A program made the translations under genes and the position numbers. Shown here piece after piece: positions 50,978-59,638 of a DNA stretch of 64,000 nt. Location of the stretch: positions 54,934 to 118,933 of the forward strand of contig NZ_JAHKPR010000015.1 in NCBI RefSeq assembly GCF_018860585.1. The letters run 5' to 3'. Each line of letters starts with the position of its first letter. Position 1 is the stretch's first letter. The notes beneath the pieces were generated by a model. It ran no database searches. It was given only the letters and a program-made list of their open reading frames with translations, and was not told the origin of the DNA. The stretch comes from Colwellia sp. E2M01. Its GTDB lineage: Bacteria; Pseudomonadota; Gammaproteobacteria; Enterobacterales; Alteromonadaceae.

Positions 50978-51400
50978 TTATAACGCTACACCATTAACGA
51001 TTAACTTCACATCAAGATTACCACGAGTAGCATTTGAATACGGGCAGACTTGGTGCGAAGTTTTAACTAATTGCTCTGCTTCTGCTTGGGGTAAATCTAA
51101 TTCAACTGATAAGGTTACTGCTAAAGCGAAACCGCCTGTTTCATTTGGACCAATACCCACAGTTGCGGTTGTTGGTGCTGATTTAATAGCTACTTTACCT
51201 TCACTCGCTACGTGTAAAATAGCGTTAGAAAAACACGCTGAATAACCCGCTGCAAATAATTGTTCAGGGTTAGTACCTGCACCACTACCACCCATTTCTT
51301 TTGGGTAACTTAATGCTAAATCTAATTTATTATCGTCAGTAGTTACTTGTCCATTACGGCCTGCTTGTGCTGTTGCTGATGTAGTATATAAAGTAGTCAT
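50978..51400 (-). CDS. ohr: Organic hydroperoxide resistance protein Ohr (OsmC superfamily)
   Basis: Ohr is a thiol peroxidase that reduces organic hydroperoxides with a two-cysteine centre. The 140-residue product starts at ATG 51400 (MTTLYTTSATAQAGRNG), with AAAGGA 9 nt upstream. The longer reading to 51493 runs through the promoter and is rejected. Catalytic cysteines lie in GYSACFSNA and VCPYSNATRGN. It is divergent from ohrR, with shared operators in between. Confidence 0.93.
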   Translation of the reverse strand: MTTLYTTSATAQAGRNGQVTTDDNKLDLALSYPKEMGGSGAGTNPEQLFAAGYSACFSNAILHVASEGKVAIKSAPTTATVGIGPNETGGFALAVTLSVELDLPQAEAEQLVKTSHQVCPYSNATRGNLDVKLIVNGVAL

Positions 51401-51452
51401 ATTTGTATATCCTTTTTCTGTAAATGATTTAAGGGAGTAATTTGTGTCGTGA

Positions 51453-51499
51453 ATTATCGCACAATATAAATTGACAACAACTAAATTGTGCACAATTTA
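51453..51499 (-). promoter_or_regulatory. ohr promoter with OhrR operator
   Basis: On the minus strand TTGTTG (51475-51480), a 16-nt spacer and GATAAT (51453-51458) form a candidate promoter. The perfect 18-bp palindrome TAAATTGTGCACAATTTA (51482-51499) abuts the -35. A further half-site (GCACAAT, 51459-51465) follows the -10. These fit MarR-family operators. Confidence 0.75.
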
Positions 51500-51515
51500 T
51501 TTAAGGTTAATATAA

Positions 51516-51556
51516 TTGATGTTTTTGTAAAACGCAAGTATATTGTGCACAATTTA
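51516..51556 (+). promoter_or_regulatory. ohrR promoter overlapping a second OhrR operator
   Basis: TTGATG (51516-51521), a 17-nt spacer and TATATT (51539-51544) form a good promoter for ohrR. The -10 is buried in TATATTGTGCACAATTTA (51539-51556), which differs from the first operator at one symmetric position. This implies autorepression. Confidence 0.75.
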
Positions 51557-51574
51557 ATTTAAAGAGGATAAATT

Positions 51575-52033
51575 ATGGCTAAGCAACTCAAAGCTAAAGA
51601 AAGCGAATCTTCAAACTTAATGTTAGACAAACAAGTATGTTTTTCACTTTACAGCGCCTCAAATGCAATGAGTCGAGCTTATCGCCCTCTATTAAAAGAG
51701 TTAGATTTAACTTACCTGCAATATATTGTCATGATGGTGTTGTGGGAGCATTCAACCATGAATGTGAAAGAGCTTGGCATTAAAATCCATTTAGACTCAG
51801 GTACTTTAACGCCTTTGTTAAAACGTTTAGAAGCAAAAGAGTTAGTGACAAGAACCCGTAGTCAGGAAGATGAACGCGTAATGATTATTCATATTACTGC
51901 TGACGGAGTCGCGTTAAAACAAAAAGCAGAAGCTATACCTAATAGCATGATGTGTAAATCAAAAATGGCATTAGAAGAACTAATAGCCCTTAAACAAGGT
52001 TGCGATCGTTTACTCGCCAACTTGAGTGAATAA
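51575..52033 (+). CDS. ohrR: MarR-family organic-peroxide sensor OhrR
   Basis: OhrR represses ohr until its reactive cysteine is oxidised by an organic peroxide. The 152-residue protein has the sensor cysteine in DKQVCFSLYSASNAM (C22) and a winged helix with LGIKIHLDSGTLTPLLKRLE. The wing has RSQEDERVMIIHIT. AAGAGG precedes the ATG. Identity rests on the OhrR-type N-terminus, the divergent ohr gene and the shared palindromes. Confidence 0.92.
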   Translation: MAKQLKAKESESSNLMLDKQVCFSLYSASNAMSRAYRPLLKELDLTYLQYIVMMVLWEHSTMNVKELGIKIHLDSGTLTPLLKRLEAKELVTRTRSQEDERVMIIHITADGVALKQKAEAIPNSMMCKSKMALEELIALKQGCDRLLANLSE

Positions 52034-52038
52034 CAAAG

Positions 52039-53376
52039 CTAATTAACCTGAGCTCGGTCATTATTAGCATTACGGTTAAACACAACTAACACATCTTTTC
52101 CGCCAGCAATATCTTGTGTGCTATATTGCCATTGATATTGCTGCACTATGCGTTTAGTTAAACTTAAGCCTAAGCCAAAACCTAAATTATCTTGCCTCAG
52201 TGTATTGTCTGTTGTCTCGTCAGCGTTATTTTGATTAATAATAGCTATTTGGTAACCACTTTGTTTTATTACCACAAAGCCCTCACTGGTGTGTTGTAAG
52301 GCATTTCGAACAAGGTTTGCAATAATTATTCTACACACACTTTCAGGAAGCTCGCATACGGTATTATCGGTTTCTACACTAACATCAACGGTTTTATCTA
52401 TCGTTAAGTAATTAAGTTCGCTCACCAGTTGTTTAGTTAACTCGCCTAAATTAAATTTTTGCGCGACAAGTTTTTTATCTTCACTACGATTTAGCCAGAG
52501 TAAAGTTTCGGTTAAATCAGTCATGTTCACATTCGCGCGTAATATTCTCGCTAATACCGTTAACTGTTTATCTTTAGGTGCGTCTGCTGCAATTAACTTT
52601 TCTAATAATTCAGTATTAGAGCGTGAGGTGGCAATAGGAGTCCGAAGCTCATGACTTGCATAACCTAAGAATTTTTTCTCTCGCGCTAAACTCTCTTGTA
52701 CTGAAGTTAAACTATTGCGTATTAACGTCGCTAAGGTGTTTAATTCGCTGTAATGAAAATCAGGTGTCGGTTGCAATAACTGTTCATTATTTAAATTTTT
52801 AGCCCAATTTTTTAGGCGTGTAACGGGCAAAGTAATTTGTCGCATAACAAAAAATAAAATTAACGCAAATAGCGTGATTACCAGTAAGCCTGTTACAGTA
52901 ATAACGACAGCATGACTTATATTTGACAAATTTTTAAGGTTTGAGTCTGTTTTTGAAATAACTAACGATACGTAATACTCTTCATGGTCTTTGATGATTT
53001 TCATCATGAACGAGCCAGTTTTAGGTCGCTCAATTAACGAGGGTATTTCTAAATGTTTATAAAGCGTATTCAGTGAAAGCTCATCAACCTTGTATTCTTG
53101 TTGAAAAATCACTGGTACATTTTCCCAGTCTTTCACTAATGAGTAGGTGATAATACGATCTGTTGGCGCATCAACAGCTTCTGCAGTACCTTGAAAACTC
53201 AATTCATTCTCGCCTGTTTGCTGTTGGGCGAAAGCAAACATGCTATTACGCATCGATATTTCCATGCCTGAAATAAAGTAATAATTACTCAATACAGACA
53301 ACCCCCATATAATAGTGATCCCTGTCATTAGCATGGAGAATAAAACAAAAATTTTAATACTTGGTGCTATTTTCAT
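52039..53376 (-). CDS. Sensor histidine kinase of the efflux operon
   Basis: A 445-residue membrane kinase. Two transmembrane helices (about 7-30 and 155-178) flank a periplasmic sensor of about 120 residues. A HAMP linker (QITLPVTRLKNWAKNL) follows, then the H-box with H242 in ASHELRTPIA, N-box LVRNALQHT and glycine box GFGLGLSLTKRI. Its start overlaps the response regulator stop by 4 nt (ATGA). Last gene of the adaptor-RND-regulator-kinase operon. The signal is unknown. Confidence 0.93.
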   Translation of the reverse strand: MKIAPSIKIFVLFSMLMTGITIIWGLSVLSNYYFISGMEISMRNSMFAFAQQQTGENELSFQGTAEAVDAPTDRIITYSLVKDWENVPVIFQQEYKVDELSLNTLYKHLEIPSLIERPKTGSFMMKIIKDHEEYYVSLVISKTDSNLKNLSNISHAVVITVTGLLVITLFALILFFVMRQITLPVTRLKNWAKNLNNEQLLQPTPDFHYSELNTLATLIRNSLTSVQESLAREKKFLGYASHELRTPIATSRSNTELLEKLIAADAPKDKQLTVLARILRANVNMTDLTETLLWLNRSEDKKLVAQKFNLGELTKQLVSELNYLTIDKTVDVSVETDNTVCELPESVCRIIIANLVRNALQHTSEGFVVIKQSGYQIAIINQNNADETTDNTLRQDNLGFGLGLSLTKRIVQQYQWQYSTQDIAGGKDVLVVFNRNANNDRAQVN

Positions 53377-54062
53377 GCACTTTTACCTTCTCTCATCGCA
53401 AAACCAGATCCAGATATAGTATGGATTAATTTATTAGCTGCATTTCCATCAAGGTGTTTTCGCAAATTAAAAATATGTACTTTTAAACTATTACTATCAG
53501 GTTGCTCGTCACCCCAAATACGTTGCATTATTTTTTCACGGGATACCGGCTCTGGGCTGGCCCGCATTAATAGCTCTAATATTTTTAATGCCGTTGGCGA
53601 CAAGTTTAATGCTTCGCCATGACGAAAAGCTTGCTTCTGCTTTAAATCTAACATGACATCAGCAACAGACAGTTGTGATACTTGCCCGCTGCGGCGCTTG
53701 GCTAATACTTTTGCTCTAACAATCAGTTCTTCCATAGCAAAAGGTTTTACTAAGTAGTCGTCAGCGCCTTTTGAAAAACCAGTAAGCTTATCGTCGAGTG
53801 TATCCCGTGCGGTTAACATTAAAATAGGCGTATCAACACCACTTGCCCGTAATTGAGCACAAACCTCTAAGCCACTTATTTTAGGAAGATTTAAATCTAA
53901 AATAATCACATCATAAGCATTAGTGTTTATTAGATTTAATCCTGCAGCACCGTTAGCTGCATGATCACATTGCATACCTTCAAGCTCCAAGTAATCAATA
54001 ACAGCCGCGGCAAGATCAATATTGTCTTCTACTAAAATAAAACTTAACTTTTCAGACTTCAT
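53373..54062 (-). CDS. OmpR-family response regulator of the efflux operon
   Basis: A 229-residue regulator with a receiver domain (acid pair E12/D13, phosphorylation site D56 in VIILDLNLP, lysine in YLVKPFAM). A C-terminal winged helix follows (LSPTALKILELLMRASPEPV, LKVHIFNLRKHLDG). Wording and domain order place it with the QseB/PmrA/ColR branch. It follows the RND gene by 11 nt. A PmrA/QseB-like direct repeat upstream of the adaptor gene suggests autoregulation of the operon. Confidence 0.94.
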   Translation of the reverse strand: MKSEKLSFILVEDNIDLAAAVIDYLELEGMQCDHAANGAAGLNLINTNAYDVIILDLNLPKISGLEVCAQLRASGVDTPILMLTARDTLDDKLTGFSKGADDYLVKPFAMEELIVRAKVLAKRRSGQVSQLSVADVMLDLKQKQAFRHGEALNLSPTALKILELLMRASPEPVSREKIMQRIWGDEQPDSNSLKVHIFNLRKHLDGNAANKLIHTISGSGFAMREGKSA

Positions 54063-54073
54063 AACGTTCTCTT

Positions 54074-57000
54074 TTAAGCGTTCTTTTCAGTTTCAGTTTT
54101 GAATAACTTAACAATTAATACAAAAAACAATGGCGCAAAATAAATAACTAATAATGTTGCCGCTATCATACCGCCCATTACCGAAGTACCAATAGCATTT
54201 CGTGCATTAGCACCAGCGCCCGTGCTAATAACTAATGGCAACACACCCAAGACAAAAGCTAATGACGTCATAATGATAGGACGTAAGCGCATTTCACAGG
54301 CTTTAATACTTGCGTCAATTAGGCTCATGCCTTTTTCCATCAACTCTTTGGCAAATTCTACAATTAAAATAGCATTTTTAGCGGATAACCCTATGGTGGT
54401 TAATAAGCCTACTTGAAAGTAAACATCGTTTTCCATGCCTCTAAACATAATAGCTAATACTGCGCCTAATACGCCTAAAGGCACCACTAGAATAATCGCA
54501 ATAGGAATACTCCAGTTTTCATATAATGCTGCTAAGCATAAGAAAACCATCAATAATGAAATACCATATAAAATGGGTGCTTGTCCTCCAGACTCTAGCT
54601 CTTGGTACGACATTCCTGTCCAGCTTACTTGAATATCACTTGAAAGCTCAGCCGCTAGTTTGTCTATTTCAGCCATAGCGTCACCCGTACTGTAACCTTC
54701 AGCCGCTTCACCTAATATTTCCACAGCAGAGTTACCGTTATAACGTGACAATTGCGGTGAGCCTTTACCCCAATGGGTGCTACTAAATGCTGATAATGGC
54801 ACCATTTCATTTTGGCTATTTCTAACAAACCATAAGTTAAGATCTTCAGGAGTCATTCTAAATTCAGCGTCAGACTGAATATAAACCTTTTTAGAGCGGC
54901 CTCTATCAATAAAGTCATTAACGTAAGCTGAACCCCATGCTATTGATAGCGTGTTGTTAATGTCTGATATCTCTAACCCTAATACTTTCGCTTTTTCATA
55001 ATCAATATCAAGAAAAAACTGAGCATTATCTTCTAAACCGTTTGGTCTTACTTTCTGCAAAATCGGGCTTTGAGCCATTTTTGCTAATAACTGATTACGT
55101 AGCTCAATAAGTTTGTCATGACCAATATTACCAACGTCTTGCAAGTAAAAATCAAAACCACTGGCTTGACCTAATTCGCGAATAGGTGGCGTGTTAAAGG
55201 CAAATATTGATGCTTTTTTATAATTAGCAAAATGTGCAGTAGTGCGTTGAATAATAGCGTCTATATCAGTGCCTTCATTGGTTCGCTCAGACCAGTCTTT
55301 TAAGCCAATAAACGCCATGGCTGCATTCTGCCCTCTACCTGCAAAATTAAACCCAGAAACGGTAAAGGTAGTATTCACCGTATCAGCTTCATGTTCTTCA
55401 AAATATTGTTGTACGTCTTCCATCACCGAAGCGGTTTGATTTAGCGTTGAGCCATTAGGTAATTGCACCATTACCATCATTTCACCTTGATCTTCATTTG
55501 GTAAAAATGAACTAGGTAACGAGGCAAATAAATAACCGCAAATAGCCAGTAATAACACATAGATTAAGCCAAAACGAATAGGTCGAGTTAGCACATGCTT
55601 TATTGACGAAGTATAACGAAATAAAGTTGCATCAAAAAAGCGGTTAAAAGCATTAAAAAAATTAGAATTAGACTTTTCAGCACTCGGTTTAAGTATTGTT
55701 GAACACAATACCGGCGTAATGGTTAATGCGACAAATACCGACAATACCATGGCTGACACTATGGTTAATGAAAACTGTTGATAAATAACGCCAATAGAGC
55801 CGCCCATAAATGCCATAGGAATAAATACCACGACCAGTACCATGGTAATACCTATCAGTGCACCAGTAATTTGTTTCATTGAACGTTTTGTTGCTTCTAA
55901 CGCTGAAACATTATCTTCGTGCATAATACGCTCAACGTTTTCTACAACAACAATGGCATCATCTACCAGTAAGCCAATCGCTAACACCATACCAAACATA
56001 GTTAAGGTATTAATTGAAAAGCCCAATACTGACATAATAGTAAAGGTACCTAGCAATACTACAGGTACCGCAATAGTAGGAATTAACGTTGCGCGTAAGT
56101 TTTGTAAAAACAATAACATAACAAGAAAAACCAAGCCGACAGCTTCAAAAAGTGTTTGTACAACTTCAGAAATAGATAAACGAATAAACGCATTACTGTC
56201 TGTTGCTTTTTGCAGCTTTAAACCATCAGGAAAACCTTTTTCTAATTGCGCAAGTTTTAAATCAACTGCCTCTTGCGTATCTAATGAATTAGCCCCTGAG
56301 GCTAAGGTAATCGCAATACCCGACGTACCATAGCCATTAAACACCGGAATAACGCTTGAATCTTCACTGGCTAATTCAACCCTAGCAACATCTTTTAGGC
56401 GAATTTGCGAGCCATCACTATTAACCGAAATTAAAATACTCTTAAATTCATCTACGCTGGTTAATAAGCTTTGTGCGGTAATGGTGGCGTTAATTAATTG
56501 CGAGTCAGTTGCAGGCGTGCCGCCTAATTGCCCTACCGTTACTTGGCTATTTTGCTCCGACACAGCACTAGAAATATCAACCGGCGTTAAGTTATAGCTA
56601 TTTAATTTAGCGGGATCTAGCCATATTCTCATTGCATACGAAGGACCAAAAATAGTGACTTCACCTACGCCATCGACACGGCTAATAATGTCTTTAATAC
56701 TTGAGTTAGCATAATCTTGAATATCTTCGGTACTCATTGTGCCATCAGGTGAATAGATATTAGTAACCGACATAAAGCCAGATGAACTTTTAGTCACTGA
56801 TGTCCCTTGGCTTTGTACTGTTGCCGGTAATCTGTTGGTTATTTGCTGAAGGTTATTTTGTACTTGTACTTGTGCAGTGTCTGGGTCTGTTTCGGCACTA
56901 AAAGTTAAGGTAACCGAAGCATTTCCTGAAGAGTCACTAAGTGATGACATATATAGTAAGTTATCAAGCCCCGTCATACTTTGCTCTATGACTTGAGTCA

Positions 57001-57181
57001 CACTGTCTTCAATTGTTTTTGCTGAAGCACCAGGGTATGAGGTACTTACTTTAATTGATGGCGGAGCAATAGAGGGATATTGTGCTATCGGTAAATTAAG
57101 TACTGAGGCAATACCCGATAACATAATTACAATGGCAATAACCCACGCTAAAACGGGTCTATTTATAAAAAATGTAGACAT
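54074..57181 (-). CDS. RND efflux pump inner-membrane transporter (AcrB/MexB type)
   Basis: A 1035-residue proton-driven drug exporter of the hydrophobe/amphiphile efflux family. It starts FFINRPVLAWVIAIVIMLSG and has twelve helices, two large periplasmic loops and the proton-relay aspartates in GLLVDDAIVVVENV. It pairs with the lipoprotein adaptor encoded 3 nt upstream. No outer-membrane channel gene is present, so it presumably uses a TolC encoded elsewhere. Substrates cannot be predicted from sequence. Confidence 0.95.
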   Translation of the reverse strand: MSTFFINRPVLAWVIAIVIMLSGIASVLNLPIAQYPSIAPPSIKVSTSYPGASAKTIEDSVTQVIEQSMTGLDNLLYMSSLSDSSGNASVTLTFSAETDPDTAQVQVQNNLQQITNRLPATVQSQGTSVTKSSSGFMSVTNIYSPDGTMSTEDIQDYANSSIKDIISRVDGVGEVTIFGPSYAMRIWLDPAKLNSYNLTPVDISSAVSEQNSQVTVGQLGGTPATDSQLINATITAQSLLTSVDEFKSILISVNSDGSQIRLKDVARVELASEDSSVIPVFNGYGTSGIAITLASGANSLDTQEAVDLKLAQLEKGFPDGLKLQKATDSNAFIRLSISEVVQTLFEAVGLVFLVMLLFLQNLRATLIPTIAVPVVLLGTFTIMSVLGFSINTLTMFGMVLAIGLLVDDAIVVVENVERIMHEDNVSALEATKRSMKQITGALIGITMVLVVVFIPMAFMGGSIGVIYQQFSLTIVSAMVLSVFVALTITPVLCSTILKPSAEKSNSNFFNAFNRFFDATLFRYTSSIKHVLTRPIRFGLIYVLLLAICGYLFASLPSSFLPNEDQGEMMVMVQLPNGSTLNQTASVMEDVQQYFEEHEADTVNTTFTVSGFNFAGRGQNAAMAFIGLKDWSERTNEGTDIDAIIQRTTAHFANYKKASIFAFNTPPIRELGQASGFDFYLQDVGNIGHDKLIELRNQLLAKMAQSPILQKVRPNGLEDNAQFFLDIDYEKAKVLGLEISDINNTLSIAWGSAYVNDFIDRGRSKKVYIQSDAEFRMTPEDLNLWFVRNSQNEMVPLSAFSSTHWGKGSPQLSRYNGNSAVEILGEAAEGYSTGDAMAEIDKLAAELSSDIQVSWTGMSYQELESGGQAPILYGISLLMVFLCLAALYENWSIPIAIILVVPLGVLGAVLAIMFRGMENDVYFQVGLLTTIGLSAKNAILIVEFAKELMEKGMSLIDASIKACEMRLRPIIMTSLAFVLGVLPLVISTGAGANARNAIGTSVMGGMIAATLLVIYFAPLFFVLIVKLFKTETEKNA

Positions 57182-57184
57182 AAA

Positions 57185-58351
57185 TTACCCCTTATTAAGT
57201 TGTGCAATGTCAGTTGTATTGCTATCAACAATAACGTTTTGGTTATTTTTAACTTTTAGTAAGTTATTAATAATAACCTTATCGCCTACCGCTAAACCTT
57301 TCTCAACTACCCAGCCGCTATTTACTTCTCTACCTAAAATAACCATTTGTTTACGCGATAACCCTGCTTCATCGACAATAAATACAGAAGGCTCACCTGA
57401 CTGACTTCTCACTACGGCTGATTGCGGCACAACTAAATAAACTTTTTCAGTGGGTAAAGCTATATGCGCGCGTACAAAAGTACCAGGTAATAAAACATTT
57501 TCTGGATTTGGCATTAAAGCGCGTAAAGTTACACTACCTGTAGAGCTGTCTACATGAGAGTCTGCAAATTCTAAATAACCAACTTCGTTGTATTGAGTCC
57601 CATCTTCTAAGGTTACGGTCACTGGTACTGTCGGCTTTTCTTTGATTTGTTTTTTAAACTCCTGTCTTAACTTATATAACGAAACAGAAGATTGCTGCAT
57701 ATCAACGTAAACTTGGTCTGATTGAATAATCGTTGTTAGATATGAAGCTTGTCCAGAGGTTAACAAAGTACCTTCATTTATTTGGGAGATACCAATACGA
57801 CCACTAATGGGTGCTTTAATGTCAGTGTAAGACAGTTGAATTTGCGCATTCTCTAATTCTGCTTGTCTAATAGCTACTTCGGCTTGTGCTTGTAGGTAAG
57901 TTGAAAATGACTCATCGTAAAGTTGTTGGCTGGTTAGCTTTTGTTTAAGTAACTCAGCGTAACGATCGGCTATTTTTTTTGTCGATTCTTCATTTGCCAA
58001 CGCTTTATCTAATTCCGCTTTGTTACTGTTAACCGCAGCTTGATAAGTTGTTGGATCAATTTTATATAAAACTTGTCCACGCTCAACAATGCTTCCCTCT
58101 TTAAATTCACGGCTTTGCACAATACCCGAAACTTGCGGGCGTACTTCCGCTTCTTTAAATGCTGAAATTCTTCCTGGTAATTCATTTGTTAGTCGTAAGG
58201 TAGTGGCCGACATGGTTAACGTGTCTACGTGAACAGCTTGTGCCATTGGCGGTGCCACTTTTTCAGTAGCGTCACAACCAAGTAATAAGATAGGAAGTAG
58301 TAAAAATATAATATTCTTTGCATACTTCTCAAAGTGAGTAGGGGTAAACAT
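57185..58351 (-). CDS. RND efflux periplasmic adaptor lipoprotein (AcrA/MexA type)
   Basis: A 388-residue membrane-fusion protein. Its signal peptide ends in the lipobox LLLG-C, so it is a lipoprotein. The order is beta-barrel/lipoyl/hairpin/lipoyl: PGRISAFKEAEVRPQVSGIV, VERGQVLYKIDPTTY, a coiled-coil hairpin (about 100-180), and ADSHVDSSTGSVTLRALMPN. First gene of the four-gene efflux operon. The N-terminus is unusually long (11 residues) before the hydrophobic stretch. Confidence 0.94.
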   Translation of the reverse strand: MFTPTHFEKYAKNIIFLLLPILLLGCDATEKVAPPMAQAVHVDTLTMSATTLRLTNELPGRISAFKEAEVRPQVSGIVQSREFKEGSIVERGQVLYKIDPTTYQAAVNSNKAELDKALANEESTKKIADRYAELLKQKLTSQQLYDESFSTYLQAQAEVAIRQAELENAQIQLSYTDIKAPISGRIGISQINEGTLLTSGQASYLTTIIQSDQVYVDMQQSSVSLYKLRQEFKKQIKEKPTVPVTVTLEDGTQYNEVGYLEFADSHVDSSTGSVTLRALMPNPENVLLPGTFVRAHIALPTEKVYLVVPQSAVVRSQSGEPSVFIVDEAGLSRKQMVILGREVNSGWVVEKGLAVGDKVIINNLLKVKNNQNVIVDSNTTDIAQLNKG

Positions 58352-58409
58352 AATAACGCCTTAATAAAATCAACAAGTCCAATATGGCTATCAAAATATC
58401 AAACTGAGG

Positions 58410-58426
58410 GTTAAGGCGAGGTTAAG
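58410..58426 (-). promoter_or_regulatory. PmrA/QseB-like box upstream of the efflux operon
   Basis: On the minus strand CTTAAC-N5-CTTAAC (spacer CTCGC) forms a direct repeat with 11-nt periodicity, 59-75 nt upstream of the adaptor start. It fits the (C/T)TTAA-N6-(C/T)TTAA pattern bound by PmrA/QseB-type regulators, the same branch as the regulator encoded in this operon. Confidence 0.6.
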
Positions 58427-58502
58427 GTGTATAAAATATTTTACTTTGTAGATATTATTTATTTGAGAACATTCATTTGAGAGCAATATTGCCAAATGTT
58501 AT

Positions 58503-59402
58503 TTACAAACTTACCGGTAAATCAGTGATCAATTGCTGCGAAAACTTAGCTGCCGCAACAGGTAAAGTGCGCCCTTTTAATTGTGCTAAATACAAAATAC
58601 CTGCAGGCACATCACGTTCATCAATGGGAATGGCTTTTAAATTCATCACATCGAGATGTTTAGGCAAACCTATTTCAATTTGAAAACTAATATATTCACC
58701 AAAACGTGTACTGTGACGTAAAAACTCAAAACTGTCAGACTCAATCATTGGCTCTAACTTTAGCCCTAAGCTATCGGCCTTTTTATTCAAAATACGACGT
58801 AAACCATATTGCCCTGTCGGTAAAGCTAACGGATATTGCAAACAATCACTAAATTTAATTTTTGATTTACTCACTAACGGGTGATCTTTCGACACTAAGG
58901 CATAAGTTGGTTGCCGTGATATTGATAATATTTGAAAATCCGCCAAAGATTGTGGCTCAAAAACAACGGCTAAATCTGCACTCATATCTCTTAATGACTC
59001 TTCCGCTAAACCACGATCTCGCTTTTTAACATTAAAGGTCACCTTAGGATGTAAGTGACGATATTTGGCAATTTGCTCAGGCAAGAAAAAAGGCAATAAT
59101 GCTTGGCTACAAGCAATATTAATGTGACCTCGTCGCTCTCCGTATAAATCAGAAATTTGACTTTTTACACGCTCTATATCAATTAACTGCTCTCTCACAT
59201 GATGTAAAAACACTTCACCTGCTGACGATAACCTCACCCCTTTAGGTAAGCGCTCAAATAACTCAACCCCTAACTCCTCTTCTATTGCAATTAATCGTCT
59301 ATTTAACGCAGTAGAGGTAATCGTTAATGAGTCAGCCGCTTTTCTAATAGAGCCCGCACTCGCAATAGTTTTAAAGAATAAATAATCTTGTAAATGGCGC
59401 AT
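58503..59402 (-). CDS. LysR-type transcriptional regulator
   Basis: A 299-residue regulator with an N-terminal helix-turn-helix (FFKTIASAGSIRKAADSLTI, then STALNRRLIAIEEELG) and a periplasmic-binding-protein-like effector domain (about 90-295). It is divergent from the 2-oxoglutarate oxygenase gene, the classic LysR layout, so that operon is its likely target. Effector unknown. The riboswitch in the oxygenase leader suggests that the ligand may be guanidine-related, but that is inference. Confidence 0.92.
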   Translation of the reverse strand: MRHLQDYLFFKTIASAGSIRKAADSLTITSTALNRRLIAIEEELGVELFERLPKGVRLSSAGEVFLHHVREQLIDIERVKSQISDLYGERRGHINIACSQALLPFFLPEQIAKYRHLHPKVTFNVKKRDRGLAEESLRDMSADLAVVFEPQSLADFQILSISRQPTYALVSKDHPLVSKSKIKFSDCLQYPLALPTGQYGLRRILNKKADSLGLKLEPMIESDSFEFLRHSTRFGEYISFQIEIGLPKHLDVMNLKAIPIDERDVPAGILYLAQLKGRTLPVAAAKFSQQLITDLPVSL

Positions 59403-59456
59403 ATTATGGATAATCCAAGCGTTAAATTGGTCGGTACAGATACATTGACACTAGCG

Positions 59457-59471
59457 GTGCATTTTTTGCAC
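59457..59471. promoter_or_regulatory. Candidate LysR operator
   Basis: The dyad GTGCA-TTTTT-TGCAC has the T-N11-A spacing typical of LysR sites (T59458 to A59470). It lies in the divergent region between the LysR gene and the oxygenase gene. Confidence 0.45.
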
Positions 59472-59541
59472 ACCTATCATGTAAAATAAACAGTATACAT
59501 AAAATGATGTGATTGGTTAAATGAGTAATTAACTAACATAA

Positions 59542-59632
59542 TTCGGGACGACCCGAACAGTCATCAATGAAACATCATTTATCACTGCATTAATCTGGAC
59601 GACCAGCATTCACTCTATGCTTAATAAAGGAG
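59542..59632 (+). promoter_or_regulatory. Guanidine-II (mini-ykkC) riboswitch candidate
   Basis: Two hairpins share the same head. P1 is TTCGGG-ACGA-CCCGAA (59542-59557, perfect 6 bp). P2 is CTGG-ACGA-CCAG (59595-59606, extended by AAT/ATT across one bulged C). Guanidine-II riboswitches consist of just such a pair, each with an ACGR tetraloop closed by GG/CC, joined by a 7-40 nt linker; here the linker is 37 nt. P2 ends 20 nt before the ribosome site AAGGAG (59627-59632), the usual distance for translational control. The downstream gene starts at 59639. Confidence 0.85.
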
Positions 59633-59638
59633 CAAAAG

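Noticed and set aside
51401..51493. N-terminal extension of Ohr to 51493
   Set aside because: It runs through the promoter and a palindromic operator; ATG 51400 has AAAGGA and the family N-terminus.
59542..59606. The two ACGA hairpins as CsrA/RsmA sites
   Set aside because: CsrA sites place GGA in the loop; here GG is in the stem and the loop is ACGA in both hairpins, which fits guanidine-II much better.
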